Under the pieces are notes generated by a model. That model saw nothing but the letters and a program-made list of their open reading frames with translations. It did no database searches and was not told the DNA's origin. Of a stretch of DNA of 64,000 nt, positions 42,119 through 51,306 are shown in pieces. Origin of the DNA: an uncultured Latescibacterota bacterium (lineage in GTDB: Bacteria > Latescibacterota > UBA2968). Where the stretch lies: positions 2,122,394-2,186,393 of the forward strand of contig OY282377.1 in NCBI GenBank assembly GCA_958295785.1, in the 5' to 3' direction. The position numbers and the translations under genes are program-made. Position 1 is the stretch's first letter, and every line of letters begins with the position of its first letter.

Positions 42119-43456
42119 ATGAAAATAAGACAGATAGAGATCAAATCCCTTTTTGGGTATTTTGATCACGAGATACCTCTTAAGACGAATGACCGGATTA
42201 CCATCATCCACGGGCCGAATGGCGTCGGTAAGACAACGGTTCTCCGTCTTGTCCATGATCTCTTTGAACGGCGGTTTCACTCATTGTTTAATACGCCCTT
42301 TGACCGCATTGTGGTCCGTTTCGACCCGAAAGGCACCTTGACAGTTAGACAAATCAAAAAAGATGGGACAAAGGATTCCGCAAAGCTGAAATTAACCTAT
42401 CGTTTGGGAGAAAAATCAATTGAGCATACGGTATCTTTGAGCGTGGAGGAGAGACTCAAAAGATATCCCTCCAGCCTCTTAGAACGCATGATCGATCATA
42501 TTGAACGCATTGGTCCATCTGAATGGTATGATGAAACCACGGACGAGATCATGTCTTTTGATGAGGTCATTTTCCGGTACGGGCACTTTCTACCCCCTGA
42601 TATTCGCGAATCCATCCCCTCAGTTCCGGATAGAATAGAACGCTTATTAAACCAAATCAATATTGTCGTTGTTGAAACTCAGAGACTTTTTACGAGGCAT
42701 AAAAATGGAGAATTTGTGCCTCGATATAGAAGAAAAGTTCCCGTACAGCGAGTGACAGTGGAGCAATACTCGGAGGATATGATCTCTAGAATAGCGAAAT
42801 GCCAACGGGAATCCGGTGAGCTTGGATCATCTTTAGATAGCTCTTTCCCCCAACGACTTTTAGAAGCGCAACTTCCTCCGTTAGCGACAAAAGAGAACAT
42901 ACAGAAAGAATATACCCGTCAGTCAAAATATAGAAATCGCTTGATGGAGGCCGGTCTCCTTGCTGCTGAAACATCAGTTCCTCTCACCCCCGAAGGTTTG
43001 GCAGAAAATGAGAGAAAAGTTTTATGGGTCTATCTTGAGGATATAAAAAAGAAACTGAAGATATTCGACCCACTTCTCCTACAAGTAGAACTGCTCAAAG
43101 ATATCGTCAACTCACGCTTTTCGTATAAGAAATTGTCAATAGATAAAGATAAGGGGTTCATTTTTGAATCGGATCATGACGGGTCTATTGTGCCTCCGAA
43201 AGCACTGTCCTCTGGTGAGCAACACGAAATTGTCCTGACATACGGACTTTTGTTCAAGGCATCGCCGGGTTCCCTCATTCTCATAGATGAACCTGAGTTG
43301 TCTCTTCATGTCACATGGCAGAGAAAGTTTCTCGAGGATATCGCAAAGATATCGAAACTGGCTGACCTTGATTTTCTCGTAGCGACCCATTCTCCATCTA
43401 TCATCCATAACCGGCGTGACCTCATGGTTAAGTTGGCAGATGAAGCGGAAGGCTAA
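42119..43456 (+). CDS. ariA: PARIS-type AAA ATPase (AriA)
   Basis: 445 residues from ATG 42119 (GTG 42113 possible). IEIKSLFGYFDHEIPL leads to Walker A IHGPNGVGKTTVLRL (about 30-45). The centre is long and helical. Near the end, LSSGEQHEIVLTYGLLF is the signature motif, LILIDEPELSLH Walker B and FLVATHSPSII the His switch. Together with the TOPRIM protein encoded 4 bp downstream this is the AAA_15/DUF4435 composition of PARIS, in which AriA forms a complex that releases the AriB nuclease when a phage anti-restriction protein is sensed. GC is lower than the core genome. Confidence 0.82.
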   Translation: MKIRQIEIKSLFGYFDHEIPLKTNDRITIIHGPNGVGKTTVLRLVHDLFERRFHSLFNTPFDRIVVRFDPKGTLTVRQIKKDGTKDSAKLKLTYRLGEKSIEHTVSLSVEERLKRYPSSLLERMIDHIERIGPSEWYDETTDEIMSFDEVIFRYGHFLPPDIRESIPSVPDRIERLLNQINIVVVETQRLFTRHKNGEFVPRYRRKVPVQRVTVEQYSEDMISRIAKCQRESGELGSSLDSSFPQRLLEAQLPPLATKENIQKEYTRQSKYRNRLMEAGLLAAETSVPLTPEGLAENERKVLWVYLEDIKKKLKIFDPLLLQVELLKDIVNSRFSYKKLSIDKDKGFIFESDHDGSIVPPKALSSGEQHEIVLTYGLLFKASPGSLILIDEPELSLHVTWQRKFLEDIAKISKLADLDFLVATHSPSIIHNRRDLMVKLADEAEG

Positions 43457-43460
43457 CATT

Positions 43461-44315
43461 ATGGATCAGACAGGCGACGCCATTGCCAATGAAGTTCTTC
43501 TTGTACGCGATACATACAATGGATCTGTGCTCATCCTTGAAGGAGATAATGACGAAAAATTTTTCCGCCGATTTGTCGAAAATTCCGAAATGCCGATCAT
43601 CCCTGCTTGGGGTAAGGAGAATGTCCTCGATGCCGTTGAAATTCTCGAATCGCATGATGGCGTACAGGGCTTCATGGGAATAGTTGACGCAGACTTTGGG
43701 CACGTTGATGGTTCGTTGCCAACTTCGCGGAATATAGCCGTCACGGACGATCACGACGTCGAAATGATGATCATTAAAACCAAGGCGTTTAGCGCGGTCT
43801 TGCGGGAGTTGGGTTCAAAAACAAAAATTCGCAATTTTCCCGATAGAGAACGTGGAATACGTCCAGCCCTGATTCAGGAAGCCCTGATTATAGGGCACTT
43901 CCGCCACTTGTCTGTAACAAATAATCTTCGCTTGCGCTTTGAAGGACTTAGTTTTGAAAAATTCGTCGACCGCAATTCGTTAAAATTGGATATAGACAAA
44001 ATGATAAAGAACGTTTTTGCGTTGACGAAAAATCCACAATTAAAGATGGAAGATATTCGAAACAAGTTGTTGGAACTCGTAAAAGATGCGACCGACGATC
44101 CGTATCAAATCTGCTGTGGGCACGACTTCATTGCGATCTTTGGCATTGGCTTGAGAAAGGTCTTGGGAAGCAAGTCGAGCAAAGAAACGACCTCTCAAGT
44201 TCTGGGCATTGCGCTACGTCTTGCGTATGACAGCGCAGATTTTCGCCAAACTAAGCTCTACTCAGATGCAAAACGGTGGTCTGCAAGGAATCGAGGCTAC
44301 AACATATTCATTTGA
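43461..44315 (+). CDS. ariB: PARIS-type TOPRIM nuclease (AriB, DUF4435)
   Basis: 284 residues from ATG 43461, 4 bp after ariA. TOPRIM motifs: VLILEGDNDEKFFRRF with the catalytic Glu near residue 28, GFMGIVDADFGHVDG (DxD type), and VTDDHDVEMMIIKT. The C-terminal half is helical, with CCGHDFIAIFGIGLRKVLG. In PARIS the effector cleaves host tRNA and stops growth. The order AriA-AriB and tight spacing fit. The assignment rests on architecture; closely related two-gene OLD-like systems are the alternative. Confidence 0.82.
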   Translation: MDQTGDAIANEVLLVRDTYNGSVLILEGDNDEKFFRRFVENSEMPIIPAWGKENVLDAVEILESHDGVQGFMGIVDADFGHVDGSLPTSRNIAVTDDHDVEMMIIKTKAFSAVLRELGSKTKIRNFPDRERGIRPALIQEALIIGHFRHLSVTNNLRLRFEGLSFEKFVDRNSLKLDIDKMIKNVFALTKNPQLKMEDIRNKLLELVKDATDDPYQICCGHDFIAIFGIGLRKVLGSKSSKETTSQVLGIALRLAYDSADFRQTKLYSDAKRWSARNRGYNIFI

Positions 44316-44400
44316 GAAGCGGATTTTACAGTCCACGTACGAATCATCCATTGTCTAACACTTCTCTCTGAGAGCGCGTCGATCTATCGCCTCTTGTCTT

Positions 44401-44514
44401 AGAGTCCCTAACAAAAAGCGTTGCCATGGATTTGTGAGAGGCCGCCTTTGAGGCGTTCCTGCGGGTGTTCACTCCTCTGTTTCAGATGCTTGATTTCTTT
44501 TTCTTAGGGCTTCT
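44401..44514. repeat. 114-bp MITE-like repeat R1, left of the Rpn pair
   Basis: It begins AGAGTCCCTAACAAAAA and ends with a degenerate reverse complement (TTTTTCTTAGGGCTTCT). An internal hairpin is CGCC-TTTGA-GGCG. It is nearly identical to R2 at 47046-47159. The 535-bp gap 44316-44851 contains this repeat, 'gcggatt'-type repeats and one palindrome, and no credible gene. Confidence 0.75.
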
Positions 44515-44717
44515 TAGCACTGGCTTACGGCGTTTTGGCACAGGCTCTGCAACGCCACTGTCTAGATCGCGGATTGTCGCGGATTAGGGGATTGCGCGGA
44601 TTACCCACCACCCTGCCTCCGCTATGTCCTTTCTGTCTGCTCCATTCGCCGCCCTATCTGCGCTCCGCCAATGTTTGTCCCTCTAGGGTTGCCTTTCGCC
44701 TTGTGTCTTGCCTTTTC

Positions 44718-44744
44718 GGGCGGGCACGGGGGCACCGTCCCTAC
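44718..44744. repeat. Short palindromic interspersed repeat in unit A leader
   Basis: GGGCGGGCACGGGGGC…ACCGTCCCTAC variant of the family, about 110 bp before the rpn start. Confidence 0.75.
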
Positions 44745-44851
44745 GTTTTTATTTTCGCATCTTTGTCCAACAAAGTCCTGTCAAAAATGGCGTGATTGTA
44801 TCATTTTTTTGTTCCCCATTTTTGTTCCTCAATTTTTTCAAGGTGGCGTTT

Positions 44852-45781
44852 ATGGCCGAATACGATACGATATCCAAACACCTGATTCAAACCTACCCGG
44901 ACGATTTCATCCGCTTCACACTTGGACGCGCTGACATCGAGGTGCTCGAGGTGCTCGAAACCGAGCAACCCACTGTGGAAGCCCGGCGCGCCGATAGCCT
45001 GATTCTCGTGCGTATTGAGGGTGAGGATGCGTTGATTCATTGCGAATTTCAAACCGCGGACAGCACGGACACTCCGATGTCGCATCGCATGGCCGGCTAT
45101 ATCGGTCGCGCCATAGAACGCTATGGCCTGCCGATCTTTTCCTTTGTGATCTACCTGCGTCCCGGTGCTGGACGACGCGATAAGGGATACTACATCCAAG
45201 AACTGCCCGGCCATGAGGTGCTGGTGAAATACAAGGTGATTCGTCTGAGTGAGATCGACGGTCAAGCGATTATTGCGGGTGGTCATCCGGGCTTGCTTCC
45301 GTTTGCGCCATTGATGAAACCTCCGTCTGGGGTGTCTGCGGATGCGTGGTTGCGTCAATGTCTTCAAGCGACGGAAGCCTTGCCCTTGGATGCCTCAACC
45401 AAGGTTGACATGATGGCGGGTATGGCTATTTTAGGTGGAATATCGTACGAATTGTCCACCGTTAGGCGTATTATTTCTCAGGAGGGTTTTATGGATGCGA
45501 TTATGCGTGAATCATCATTTGCCCAATACCTTACCCAACAAGGTATTGACCGAGGCATTGAACAGGGCATTGAACAGGGTCTGGAGCGCGGGAGCAGAGA
45601 AAGCACCATTGAAGCTATTTTTGATGTGTTGGAGGTTCGCTTTGATGCAGACGCGCCCGGTCAGTTCGCCGCCCGCATTGCGGCTATCGCCGATTTGCAA
45701 CGGCTCAAGCAGTTGCATCGTGCGGCGGTGCAAGTGGACAATCTCGATGCTTTTCAGCGTGCGTTGGACGCAGAGGCATAG
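44852..45781 (+). CDS. Rpn/YhgA-like PD-(D/E)XK nuclease, copy A
   Basis: 309 residues from ATG 44852 with AAGGTGG upstream. The N-terminal nuclease core has RRADSLILVRIEG (Asp) and DALIHCEFQTA (ExQ), the Rpn-family active-site pattern. The helical C-terminal part contains GIDRGIEQGIEQGLERG repeats, typical of Rpn/PDDEXK transposase-family tails. Such proteins are linked to recombination-promoting DNA cleavage and some to phage defence. It is nearly identical to copy B for about 240 residues. Confidence 0.85.
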   Translation: MAEYDTISKHLIQTYPDDFIRFTLGRADIEVLEVLETEQPTVEARRADSLILVRIEGEDALIHCEFQTADSTDTPMSHRMAGYIGRAIERYGLPIFSFVIYLRPGAGRRDKGYYIQELPGHEVLVKYKVIRLSEIDGQAIIAGGHPGLLPFAPLMKPPSGVSADAWLRQCLQATEALPLDASTKVDMMAGMAILGGISYELSTVRRIISQEGFMDAIMRESSFAQYLTQQGIDRGIEQGIEQGLERGSRESTIEAIFDVLEVRFDADAPGQFAARIAAIADLQRLKQLHRAAVQVDNLDAFQRALDAEA

Positions 45782-45972
45782 CACTGGATTACGGCGTTTT
45801 GGCACAGGCTTTGCAACGCAACTGTCTGGATCGCGGATTGTCGCGGATTAGGGGATTGCGCGGATTACCTGCCTCCGCTATGTCCTCTCTGTCTGCTCCA
45901 TTCGTCTCCCTATCTGCGCTTCCCAATGTTTGTCCCTCTGTGGTTGCCTTTCGCCTTGTGTCTTGCCTTTTC

Positions 45973-45999
45973 GGGCAGGCACGGAGGCACCGCCCCTAC
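45973..45999. repeat. Short palindromic interspersed repeat in unit B leader
   Basis: GGGCAGGCACGGAGGC…ACCGCCCCTAC variant, at the same place relative to the gene as the copy in unit A. The 324-bp gap 45782-46105 is otherwise the duplicated leader. Confidence 0.75.
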
Positions 46000-46105
46000 G
46001 TTTTTATTTTCGCATCTTTGTCAAACAAAGTCTTGTCAAAAATGGCGTGATTGTATCATTTTTTTGTTCATCATTTTGTTCATCAATTTTTTCAAGGTGG
46101 CGTTT

Positions 46106-47047
46106 ATGGCCGAATACGATACGATATCCAAACACCTGATTCAAACCTACCCGGACGATTTCATCCGCTTCACACTCGGACGCGCTGACATCGAGGTGCT
46201 CGAGGTGCTCGAAACCGAGCAACCCACTGTGGAAGCCCGGCGCGCCGATAGCCTGATTCTCGTGCGTATTGAGGGTGAGGATGCGTTGATTCATTGCGAA
46301 TTTCAAACCGCGGACAGCACGGACACTCCGATGTCGCATCGCATGGCCGGCTATATCGGTCGCGCCATAGAACGCTATGGCCTGCCGATCTTTTCCTTTG
46401 TGATCTACCTGCGTCCCGGTGCTGGACGACGCGATAAGGGATACTACATCCAAGAACTGCCCGGCCATGAGGTGCTGGTGAAATACAAGGTGATTCGTCT
46501 GAGTGAGATCGACGGTCAAGCGATTATCGAGGGTGGTCATCCGGGCTTGCTTCCGTTTGCGCCATTGATGAAACCTCCGTCTGGGGTGTCTGCGGATGCG
46601 TGGTTGCGTCAATGTCTTCAGGCGACGGAAGCCTTGCCCTTGGATGCCTCAACCAAGGTTGACATGATGGCGGGTATGGCTATTTTAGGTGGAATATCGT
46701 ACGAATTGTCCACCGTTAGGCGTATTATTTCTCAGGAGGGTTTTATGGATGCGATTATGCGTGAATCATCGTTTGCCCAATACCTTACCCAACAAGGTAT
46801 TGACCGAGGCATTGAACAGGGGATTGAACAGGGGATGCGTCGCGGCAGGGAGGAAGGGATTAGAGAAAGCACCATTGAAGATATTCTCGATGTGTTGGAG
46901 GTTCGCTTTGATGCGGACGCGCCCGGTCAGTTCGCTGGTCGCATTCGGGCCATTGACGATTTGCAACGGCTCAAGCAGTTGCATCGTGCGGCGGTGCAAG
47001 TGGACAATCTCGATGCTTTTCAGCATGCGTTGGACGCAGAGGCTTAG
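46106..47047 (+). CDS. Rpn/YhgA-like PD-(D/E)XK nuclease, copy B
   Basis: 313 residues from ATG 46106 with AAGGTGG upstream. The active-site pattern and helical domain are as in copy A. It differs mainly in the tail, where GMRRGREEGIRES replaces GLERGSRES, a length change within the repeated GxxxG-like stretch. Its stop codon TAG runs directly into repeat R2. Two near-identical nuclease genes suggest a recent duplication, with the repeats R1 and R2 as likely recombination points. Confidence 0.85.
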   Translation: MAEYDTISKHLIQTYPDDFIRFTLGRADIEVLEVLETEQPTVEARRADSLILVRIEGEDALIHCEFQTADSTDTPMSHRMAGYIGRAIERYGLPIFSFVIYLRPGAGRRDKGYYIQELPGHEVLVKYKVIRLSEIDGQAIIEGGHPGLLPFAPLMKPPSGVSADAWLRQCLQATEALPLDASTKVDMMAGMAILGGISYELSTVRRIISQEGFMDAIMRESSFAQYLTQQGIDRGIEQGIEQGMRRGREEGIRESTIEDILDVLEVRFDADAPGQFAGRIRAIDDLQRLKQLHRAAVQVDNLDAFQHALDAEA

Positions 47048-47159
47048 AGTCCCTAACAAAAAGCGTTGACCTGGATTTGTGAGAGGCCGCCTTTGAGGCG
47101 TTCCTGCGGGTGTTCACTCATCTGTTTCAGACGCTTGATTTATTTTTGTTAGGGATTCT
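47046..47159. repeat. 114-bp MITE-like repeat R2, right of the Rpn pair
   Basis: Starts AGAGTCCCTAACAAAAA (47046-47062) and ends TTTTTGTTAGGGATTCT (47143-47159). The ends are 17-nt inverted repeats with one mismatch. The same internal hairpin as in R1 is present. Confidence 0.8.
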
Positions 47160-47168
47160 TATATTCCC

Positions 47169-47196
47169 AAACCCCGTGCAAAAGTGCGGGGTTTTC
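47169..47196 (+). terminator. Terminator-like hairpin before the malate-dehydrogenase-like gene
   Basis: AAACCCCG and CGGGGTTT enclose a 10-nt loop and lead into TTTTC. It probably ends transcription from the Rpn region. Confidence 0.7.
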
Positions 47197-47226
47197 TAAG
47201 TCCATCACCCGAACGAGGAATTTTCC

Positions 47227-48237
47227 ATGTATTTGACAGATGAAAAAGTTGCCGTATTGGGCGCGGCGGGCGCCATTGGGTCCAACCTGTCGCAAACGCT
47301 CTTGGCGTCGGGCACGGCGTCTCGCGTGGCGATGTACGACCCCTTTGCGCCCGGCCTTGAAGGCGCGGCCGAGGAAGTCTATCACTGTGGTTTTCCCAAC
47401 GCTGACGTCACTTGGACGACCGAGATTGCCGAAGCACTCGAAGGCGCGTCTTACGTCATCAGTTCCGGGGGCGCGCCGCGCAAAGAGGGCATGACCCGCG
47501 AAGACCTGCGCCGCGACAATGCGGAAATCGCCAAGCAACTCGGCTTGGATATCAAGCGATATTGCCCAAATTGCAAATTTGTCATCATCATTTTTAATCC
47601 GGCCGACATCACCGGCCTGACCACGCTGGTGCATTCCGGACTCGCCCCCGGGCGCGTCACCACCTTGGCCGCGCTCGACAGCACGCGCTTGCAAACCCGC
47701 CTGGCGCAACACTTTGGCATCTTGCAAAGCAAAGTCACCGGCTGCCGCACGTACGGCGGTCACGGCGAGCAGATGGCCGTCTTTATCGGCGGCATCGAGA
47801 TCGACGGCATCCCCTTGACCGACATTCTGTGCGGGCAAAGCGTCAATGGCGTTGGCATGAGTGCCGACGCCTGGGCCGATGTGCAAGAACACGTGCGCGG
47901 CGGCGGGGCGCGCATCATCGATCTGCGCGGGCGTTCTTCTTTCCAATCGCCGGCGCAACAAAGCGCGTTTATGCTGCGCGGCGTCTTGGGCGAATCCTAT
48001 GCCTGGCCCTGCGGCGCGTATCTCAATGCCGAGGGATTGGACCACATCATGATGGCGATGCCCGCGACCCTGTCTGAGGCAGGCGTGCGTTGGTCTATGC
48101 CCGAAGGCACGGAAGACGACCTCGCGGCCCTGCGCGAATCCTACGACCATTTGGTTGCCCTGCGCGATCAGACCATCGCAGATGGCATCTTGCCGCCGCT
48201 TTCCGAATGGCGCGACTGCAACCCCAACCTCGGTTAA
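47227..48237 (+). CDS. Malate dehydrogenase-like NAD-dependent dehydrogenase
   Basis: 336 residues from ATG 47227. The Rossmann motif is VAVLGAAGAIGSNLSQ (residues 8-23) and the substrate loop GGAPRKEGMTREDLRRDN carries the expected Arg residues. FNPADITGL and LDSTRLQTRLA follow, then the catalytic His in TYGGHGEQMAVF. These are the LDH/MDH-superfamily landmarks in order. The protein is slightly longer than classical MDH at the C-terminus and the active site is unusual (GGHGEQM), so the substrate may be another 2-hydroxyacid. It is followed 4 bp later by the D-TA-type gene, probably one operon. Confidence 0.85.
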   Translation: MYLTDEKVAVLGAAGAIGSNLSQTLLASGTASRVAMYDPFAPGLEGAAEEVYHCGFPNADVTWTTEIAEALEGASYVISSGGAPRKEGMTREDLRRDNAEIAKQLGLDIKRYCPNCKFVIIIFNPADITGLTTLVHSGLAPGRVTTLAALDSTRLQTRLAQHFGILQSKVTGCRTYGGHGEQMAVFIGGIEIDGIPLTDILCGQSVNGVGMSADAWADVQEHVRGGGARIIDLRGRSSFQSPAQQSAFMLRGVLGESYAWPCGAYLNAEGLDHIMMAMPATLSEAGVRWSMPEGTEDDLAALRESYDHLVALRDQTIADGILPPLSEWRDCNPNLG

Positions 48238-48241
48238 TCCC

Positions 48242-49333
48242 ATGCCCTATTCTCCTATCGGCCAGCCCATCCACGCGCTCGACACGCCCGCCCTGCTCGT
48301 CGATCTCGACAAAATGAAAAACAATATCCAGCTCATGGCGGCGCGATGTCGAGACAGCGGCTTGCACTGGCGGCCCCATGCCAAAGGCCACAAAACCCCG
48401 GCCATTGCCCACGCGGAATTGCGCGCAGGCGCTATTGGCATCACCTGTGCCAAACTCGGTGAGGCCGAAGTGTTTGCCGATGCGGGCATCTCGGACCTCC
48501 TCATCGCCAACCAAATCGTTGGGCAACAAAAAATCGCGCGCTTGGTCAACCTGTGCCGGCGCGCCGATGTGATGGTGGCCGTTGACGATCCCGTTCACAT
48601 TCGCGCCATTGGCGACGCGGCAACAGGTGTTGGGGTCAATGTGCGCGTGCTCATCGAAGTCGATGTGGGCATGCAGCGCTGCGGCGTGCCCCCGGGCGCG
48701 CCCACCCTCGCGCTTGCGCGACAGGCCCACGCGGCGCCAGGGGTGATTTTTGCGGGCATTATGGGCTATGAAGGCCACGCGATGGCACTGGACGATCCGC
48801 AAAAAGAAGCCGCGTGTCGAGAGGCGGTCCAAATCCTCTCAGAGACGCGGCAGTTGCTCCAGCGCGAAGGGCTTCCGGTCGAGATTGTCAGCGCGGGCGG
48901 CACGGGCACCTTGGCCTTTACCCCCAATTTTCCCGGCATCACCGAAATCCAAGCTGGCGGCGGGATTTTCATGGACACCTATTACCGCGACAAACTCCAT
49001 GTGCGCGGTTTGGAACAGGCCCTCACTGTGCTGACCACGGTGATCAGCCGCACGGCGCCCAACCGCGCAGTTGCCGATGCCGGGCGCAAAACGACGAGCA
49101 ATTACGGCACTTTGCCCGAGGTCAAAGACCGCACAGATGTCGTTGTCACGGGCCTGTCCGCAGAACACGCCGCGCTTCGCCTGACAAATAGCGATCTCAA
49201 AATCGGCGACAAAATTCAGTTCATCTCCGGCTATTCCGACATGACCGTCTTTTTGCACGATCAACTCTACGGCACGCGCAATGGGTGCGTGGAGGTCGTC
49301 TGGGATATTCTGGCGCGCGGCAAAAAACAATGA
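48242..49333 (+). CDS. D-threonine aldolase / D-serine dehydratase-type PLP enzyme
   Basis: 363 residues from ATG 48242, 4 bp after the preceding gene. The start IHALDTPALLVDLDKMKNN and the PLP-lysine segment WRPHAKGHKTPAIAH are the signature of fold-III DSD1/D-TA enzymes. Others are CAKLGEAEVFADAGISDLL, GVPPG, GYEGHAM, SAGGTGT and the metal-binding HD in VFLHDQLYG. These enzymes cleave or dehydrate D-3-hydroxy amino acids with PLP and a divalent metal. Pairing with a dehydrogenase-like gene suggests use of hydroxy amino acids. The exact substrate is uncertain. Confidence 0.87.
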   Translation: MPYSPIGQPIHALDTPALLVDLDKMKNNIQLMAARCRDSGLHWRPHAKGHKTPAIAHAELRAGAIGITCAKLGEAEVFADAGISDLLIANQIVGQQKIARLVNLCRRADVMVAVDDPVHIRAIGDAATGVGVNVRVLIEVDVGMQRCGVPPGAPTLALARQAHAAPGVIFAGIMGYEGHAMALDDPQKEAACREAVQILSETRQLLQREGLPVEIVSAGGTGTLAFTPNFPGITEIQAGGGIFMDTYYRDKLHVRGLEQALTVLTTVISRTAPNRAVADAGRKTTSNYGTLPEVKDRTDVVVTGLSAEHAALRLTNSDLKIGDKIQFISGYSDMTVFLHDQLYGTRNGCVEVVWDILARGKKQ

Positions 49334-50543
49334 TCGCCCTTCGCTCATTTTTCTTTTCCGCTCTCATCCCCGCTTCATTCGCCTGTGCCCAAGCGGATTC
49401 GACCGCTGTGCTGTCCGTGCAGTGCCGCGATGCCGACACCGGCGCGGTCCTGCCCTACGTTGCGGTCATCCTCCGCCGATCAAGCGCGTTGCCCAGCGTG
49501 CATATTGCCGACCTCTATGGGCGCGTTGAGATAGCGGGGCTTTTACCCGGCGACATCCACATCCAAGCGCGCCACCAGCGGTATGTCCCCTCCGACACAA
49601 CCCTCGTTCTCCCGCACGGCCTGATCGCCCACCTCCAACTTTCACTTTCCCCCATCCCGATGCGCTTGCGCGATGAAACGCCCGTGCAAGCCCTTTCTGC
49701 GCCCGAGTTGATCCGCCGCTTGATCGCCGCCCCCGCATGGAATATCTCCACGCACACAACGCAGAAATGCGCGCCTACGCATTCGACGCGTACAGCAGCC
49801 AACAGGTGATCAGCCGCAGAACAGACGCCCCGGTCGCGGGCATTGAGTACATCATCAAAGGCTATTACCGCGCCCCCGACAGCCTCGTGCAGCGCATTGC
49901 GGGCATCCGCAACTGGGGCAGATGGCGGTTGAGCGTTTCCCCCGGCCTCGCGCAAACCCCTGCGCGCGGCACGGTGGGCGACCAACCCTTTGACATTGCG
50001 CGCCACCCCTTGGCCTCCAACGCGCTCGAACACTACCACTTTGAACGCATTTCCACGGTGCAAGTGGGCGATCTCCACGTCTCGCGCATTGGCGTGTCGC
50101 CGCGGCACGGGCACATGCCCGGATTGCTCGGAGATATTTGGGTCGCCCGAGATGATTTTTCTCTCGTGGGCTATGACCTGCGCCTCAACTTTCCCGCCCT
50201 GAGACAGTTGCGCGGCATTGAGCACTGGCAGGTCTATCAGCAAAATACGCGGTACCTCAACAGGCACTGGCTGCCCGCACGCCAAATTTGGACTATCGAG
50301 ACACGCGACTGGACCGCACGCGCGACCACGCGCTGCCATCGCTACGACCTCAACCCGGATTTGCCCGCCGCGATTTTTGACGCGCCCGAAATCGTCATTC
50401 TGCCCGAAGCAACCCGCCGAGACAGCGCGTTTTGGGCCATACACACCGCGGCCCGAGACACCGCGCAGATCCTCATGCAAAGCGACCTCCTCCACGACAA
50501 TCTGCCTGCGGCGTGGCGCGAAAAGGCGCGAAAACGCAGATGA
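49330..50543 (+). pseudogene. Exported protein with carboxypeptidase-like regulatory domain (DUF5686-like), frameshifted
   Basis: The first part starts at ATG 49330 in an ATGA overlap with the preceding gene. Its signal peptide is ALRSFFFSALIPASFACAQ, followed by a CarboxypepD_reg-like domain (AVLSVQCRDADTGAVLPYVAVILR). It ends in a wrong frame after about residue 136. The second part continues from about 49737 in another frame (MEYLHAHNAEMRAYAFDAYS…) to 50543. One extra C in the run at about 49727-49732 would join them into about 404 residues. The order resembles DUF5686-type envelope proteins. It is either a real frameshift or a one-base sequence error. Confidence 0.7.
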
Positions 50544-50562
50544 AAGATGCAAAAATAAAAAC

Positions 50563-50589
50563 GTAGGGGCGCGGTCCCTGTGCCCGCCC
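50563..50589. repeat. Short palindromic interspersed repeat
   Basis: GTAGGGGCGCGGTCCC…CCGCCC variant, 20 bp after the frameshifted exported protein gene. Confidence 0.75.
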
Positions 50590-50756
50590 GAAAATGCAAG
50601 ATACAAAGGCTGATCGCGGATTAAGCGGATGACGCGGAAGAACGCGGATTAAAGGCGGGACAAAGTACAGCGTGCAAAATCCTCTAATCCTTCAATCCCG
50701 ATTCAGATTGATTTTTTGTTGGTCTGATGCGATATGCTATCAGTGATTGATCCCCT

Positions 50757-50852
50757 TGACGTTACGCAGCCATTCAGAGAATCCATTGCAAAAATGCCAT
50801 CCCAAAAGACCATCAGATCATGCCATCACGCACAGCGCGCAAGTCCGTCTCG
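50757..50852. repeat. Dispersed repeat shared with 9423-9486
   Basis: Contains tgacgttacgcag, then aaaatgccatc, then tgccatcacgcacagcgc with aagtccg, in the same order as the copy upstream of the aminotransferase. Confidence 0.55.
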
Positions 50853-51137
50853 CAACCCACATTCATCTTGCAACTTTCTTCGCAGGCCAACGCATGTCAT
50901 GTGTGCGACGAAGCGCTTTGCGCTGTGCCAGCCCCTCGGCGTTTGAGAGCGGCATTTTTGAACTGCTGGGGCAGTTGTACCCCGCTCGCCTACTTTTTTT
51001 TGCTGTTAAAAAAAGTCGGTCGCCGCACGCCGTAGGCACAGGCGTAGCCAACGCATCGAAGGCAACCAACGCGGAGGCAGAACCAAACGCTTGAGGCAAG
51101 CAATGTATGATCCGTACAGAAGTCTGTTCCTCATTCC

Positions 51138-51187
51138 TCCCTGATGGGAGGCAGAATACGGACAACTTAAAAGCAATTTGGTATTAC
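51138..51187. repeat. 50-bp dispersed repeat shared with 38102-38151
   Basis: tccctgatgggag … ttggtattac, the same length as the partner copy. Confidence 0.7.
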
Positions 51188-51214
51188 TTCTCGCGTCTTG
51201 CGTCTTGTATCTTT

Positions 51215-51241
51215 GGGCGAGCACGGGGGCATCGCCCCTAC
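51215..51241. repeat. Short palindromic interspersed repeat
   Basis: Identical to the 6695 and 31129 copies. The preceding bases (cttgtatcttt) also resemble those before the 6695 copy, so the repeat unit extends beyond the palindrome. Confidence 0.85.
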
Positions 51242-51306
51242 GTTTCTATCCTCCCATCTCACCTTTGGGTTGCGGGCGGCGCGGGGACTGACTACTGACC
51301 ACTAAA

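Larger units (their letters stand above)
44515..47044. repeat. Tandem duplication of a 1.26-kb unit carrying an Rpn gene
   Basis: Unit A is 44515-45778 and unit B 45779-47044. Both start tagcactgg, contain the same leader of about 330 bp, and then an almost identical gene. Differences are scattered substitutions plus small indels in the leader and in the GIEQG region of the gene. Confidence 0.88.
50544..51306. other. 763-bp repeat-rich intergenic region
   Basis: No credible gene is present. The region holds a palindromic repeat (50563-50589), 'gcggatt' repeats at about 50612-50660, the dispersed repeat shared with 9423-9486 (50757-50852), a hairpin AACTGC…GCAGTT plus GTACCCC (50961-50983), the 50-bp repeat shared with 38102 (51138-51187) and another palindrome (51215-51241). 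ORFs here are by-products of these repeats. Confidence 0.7.

Noticed and set aside
44535..44795. Short ORFs in the Rpn leader
   Set aside because: They fall in dispersed 'gcggatt' repeats and the palindrome family and are duplicated with the leader.
50734..51298. Several 60-115-codon plus-strand frames
   Set aside because: They cross dispersed repeats and have no ribosome sites or domain features.
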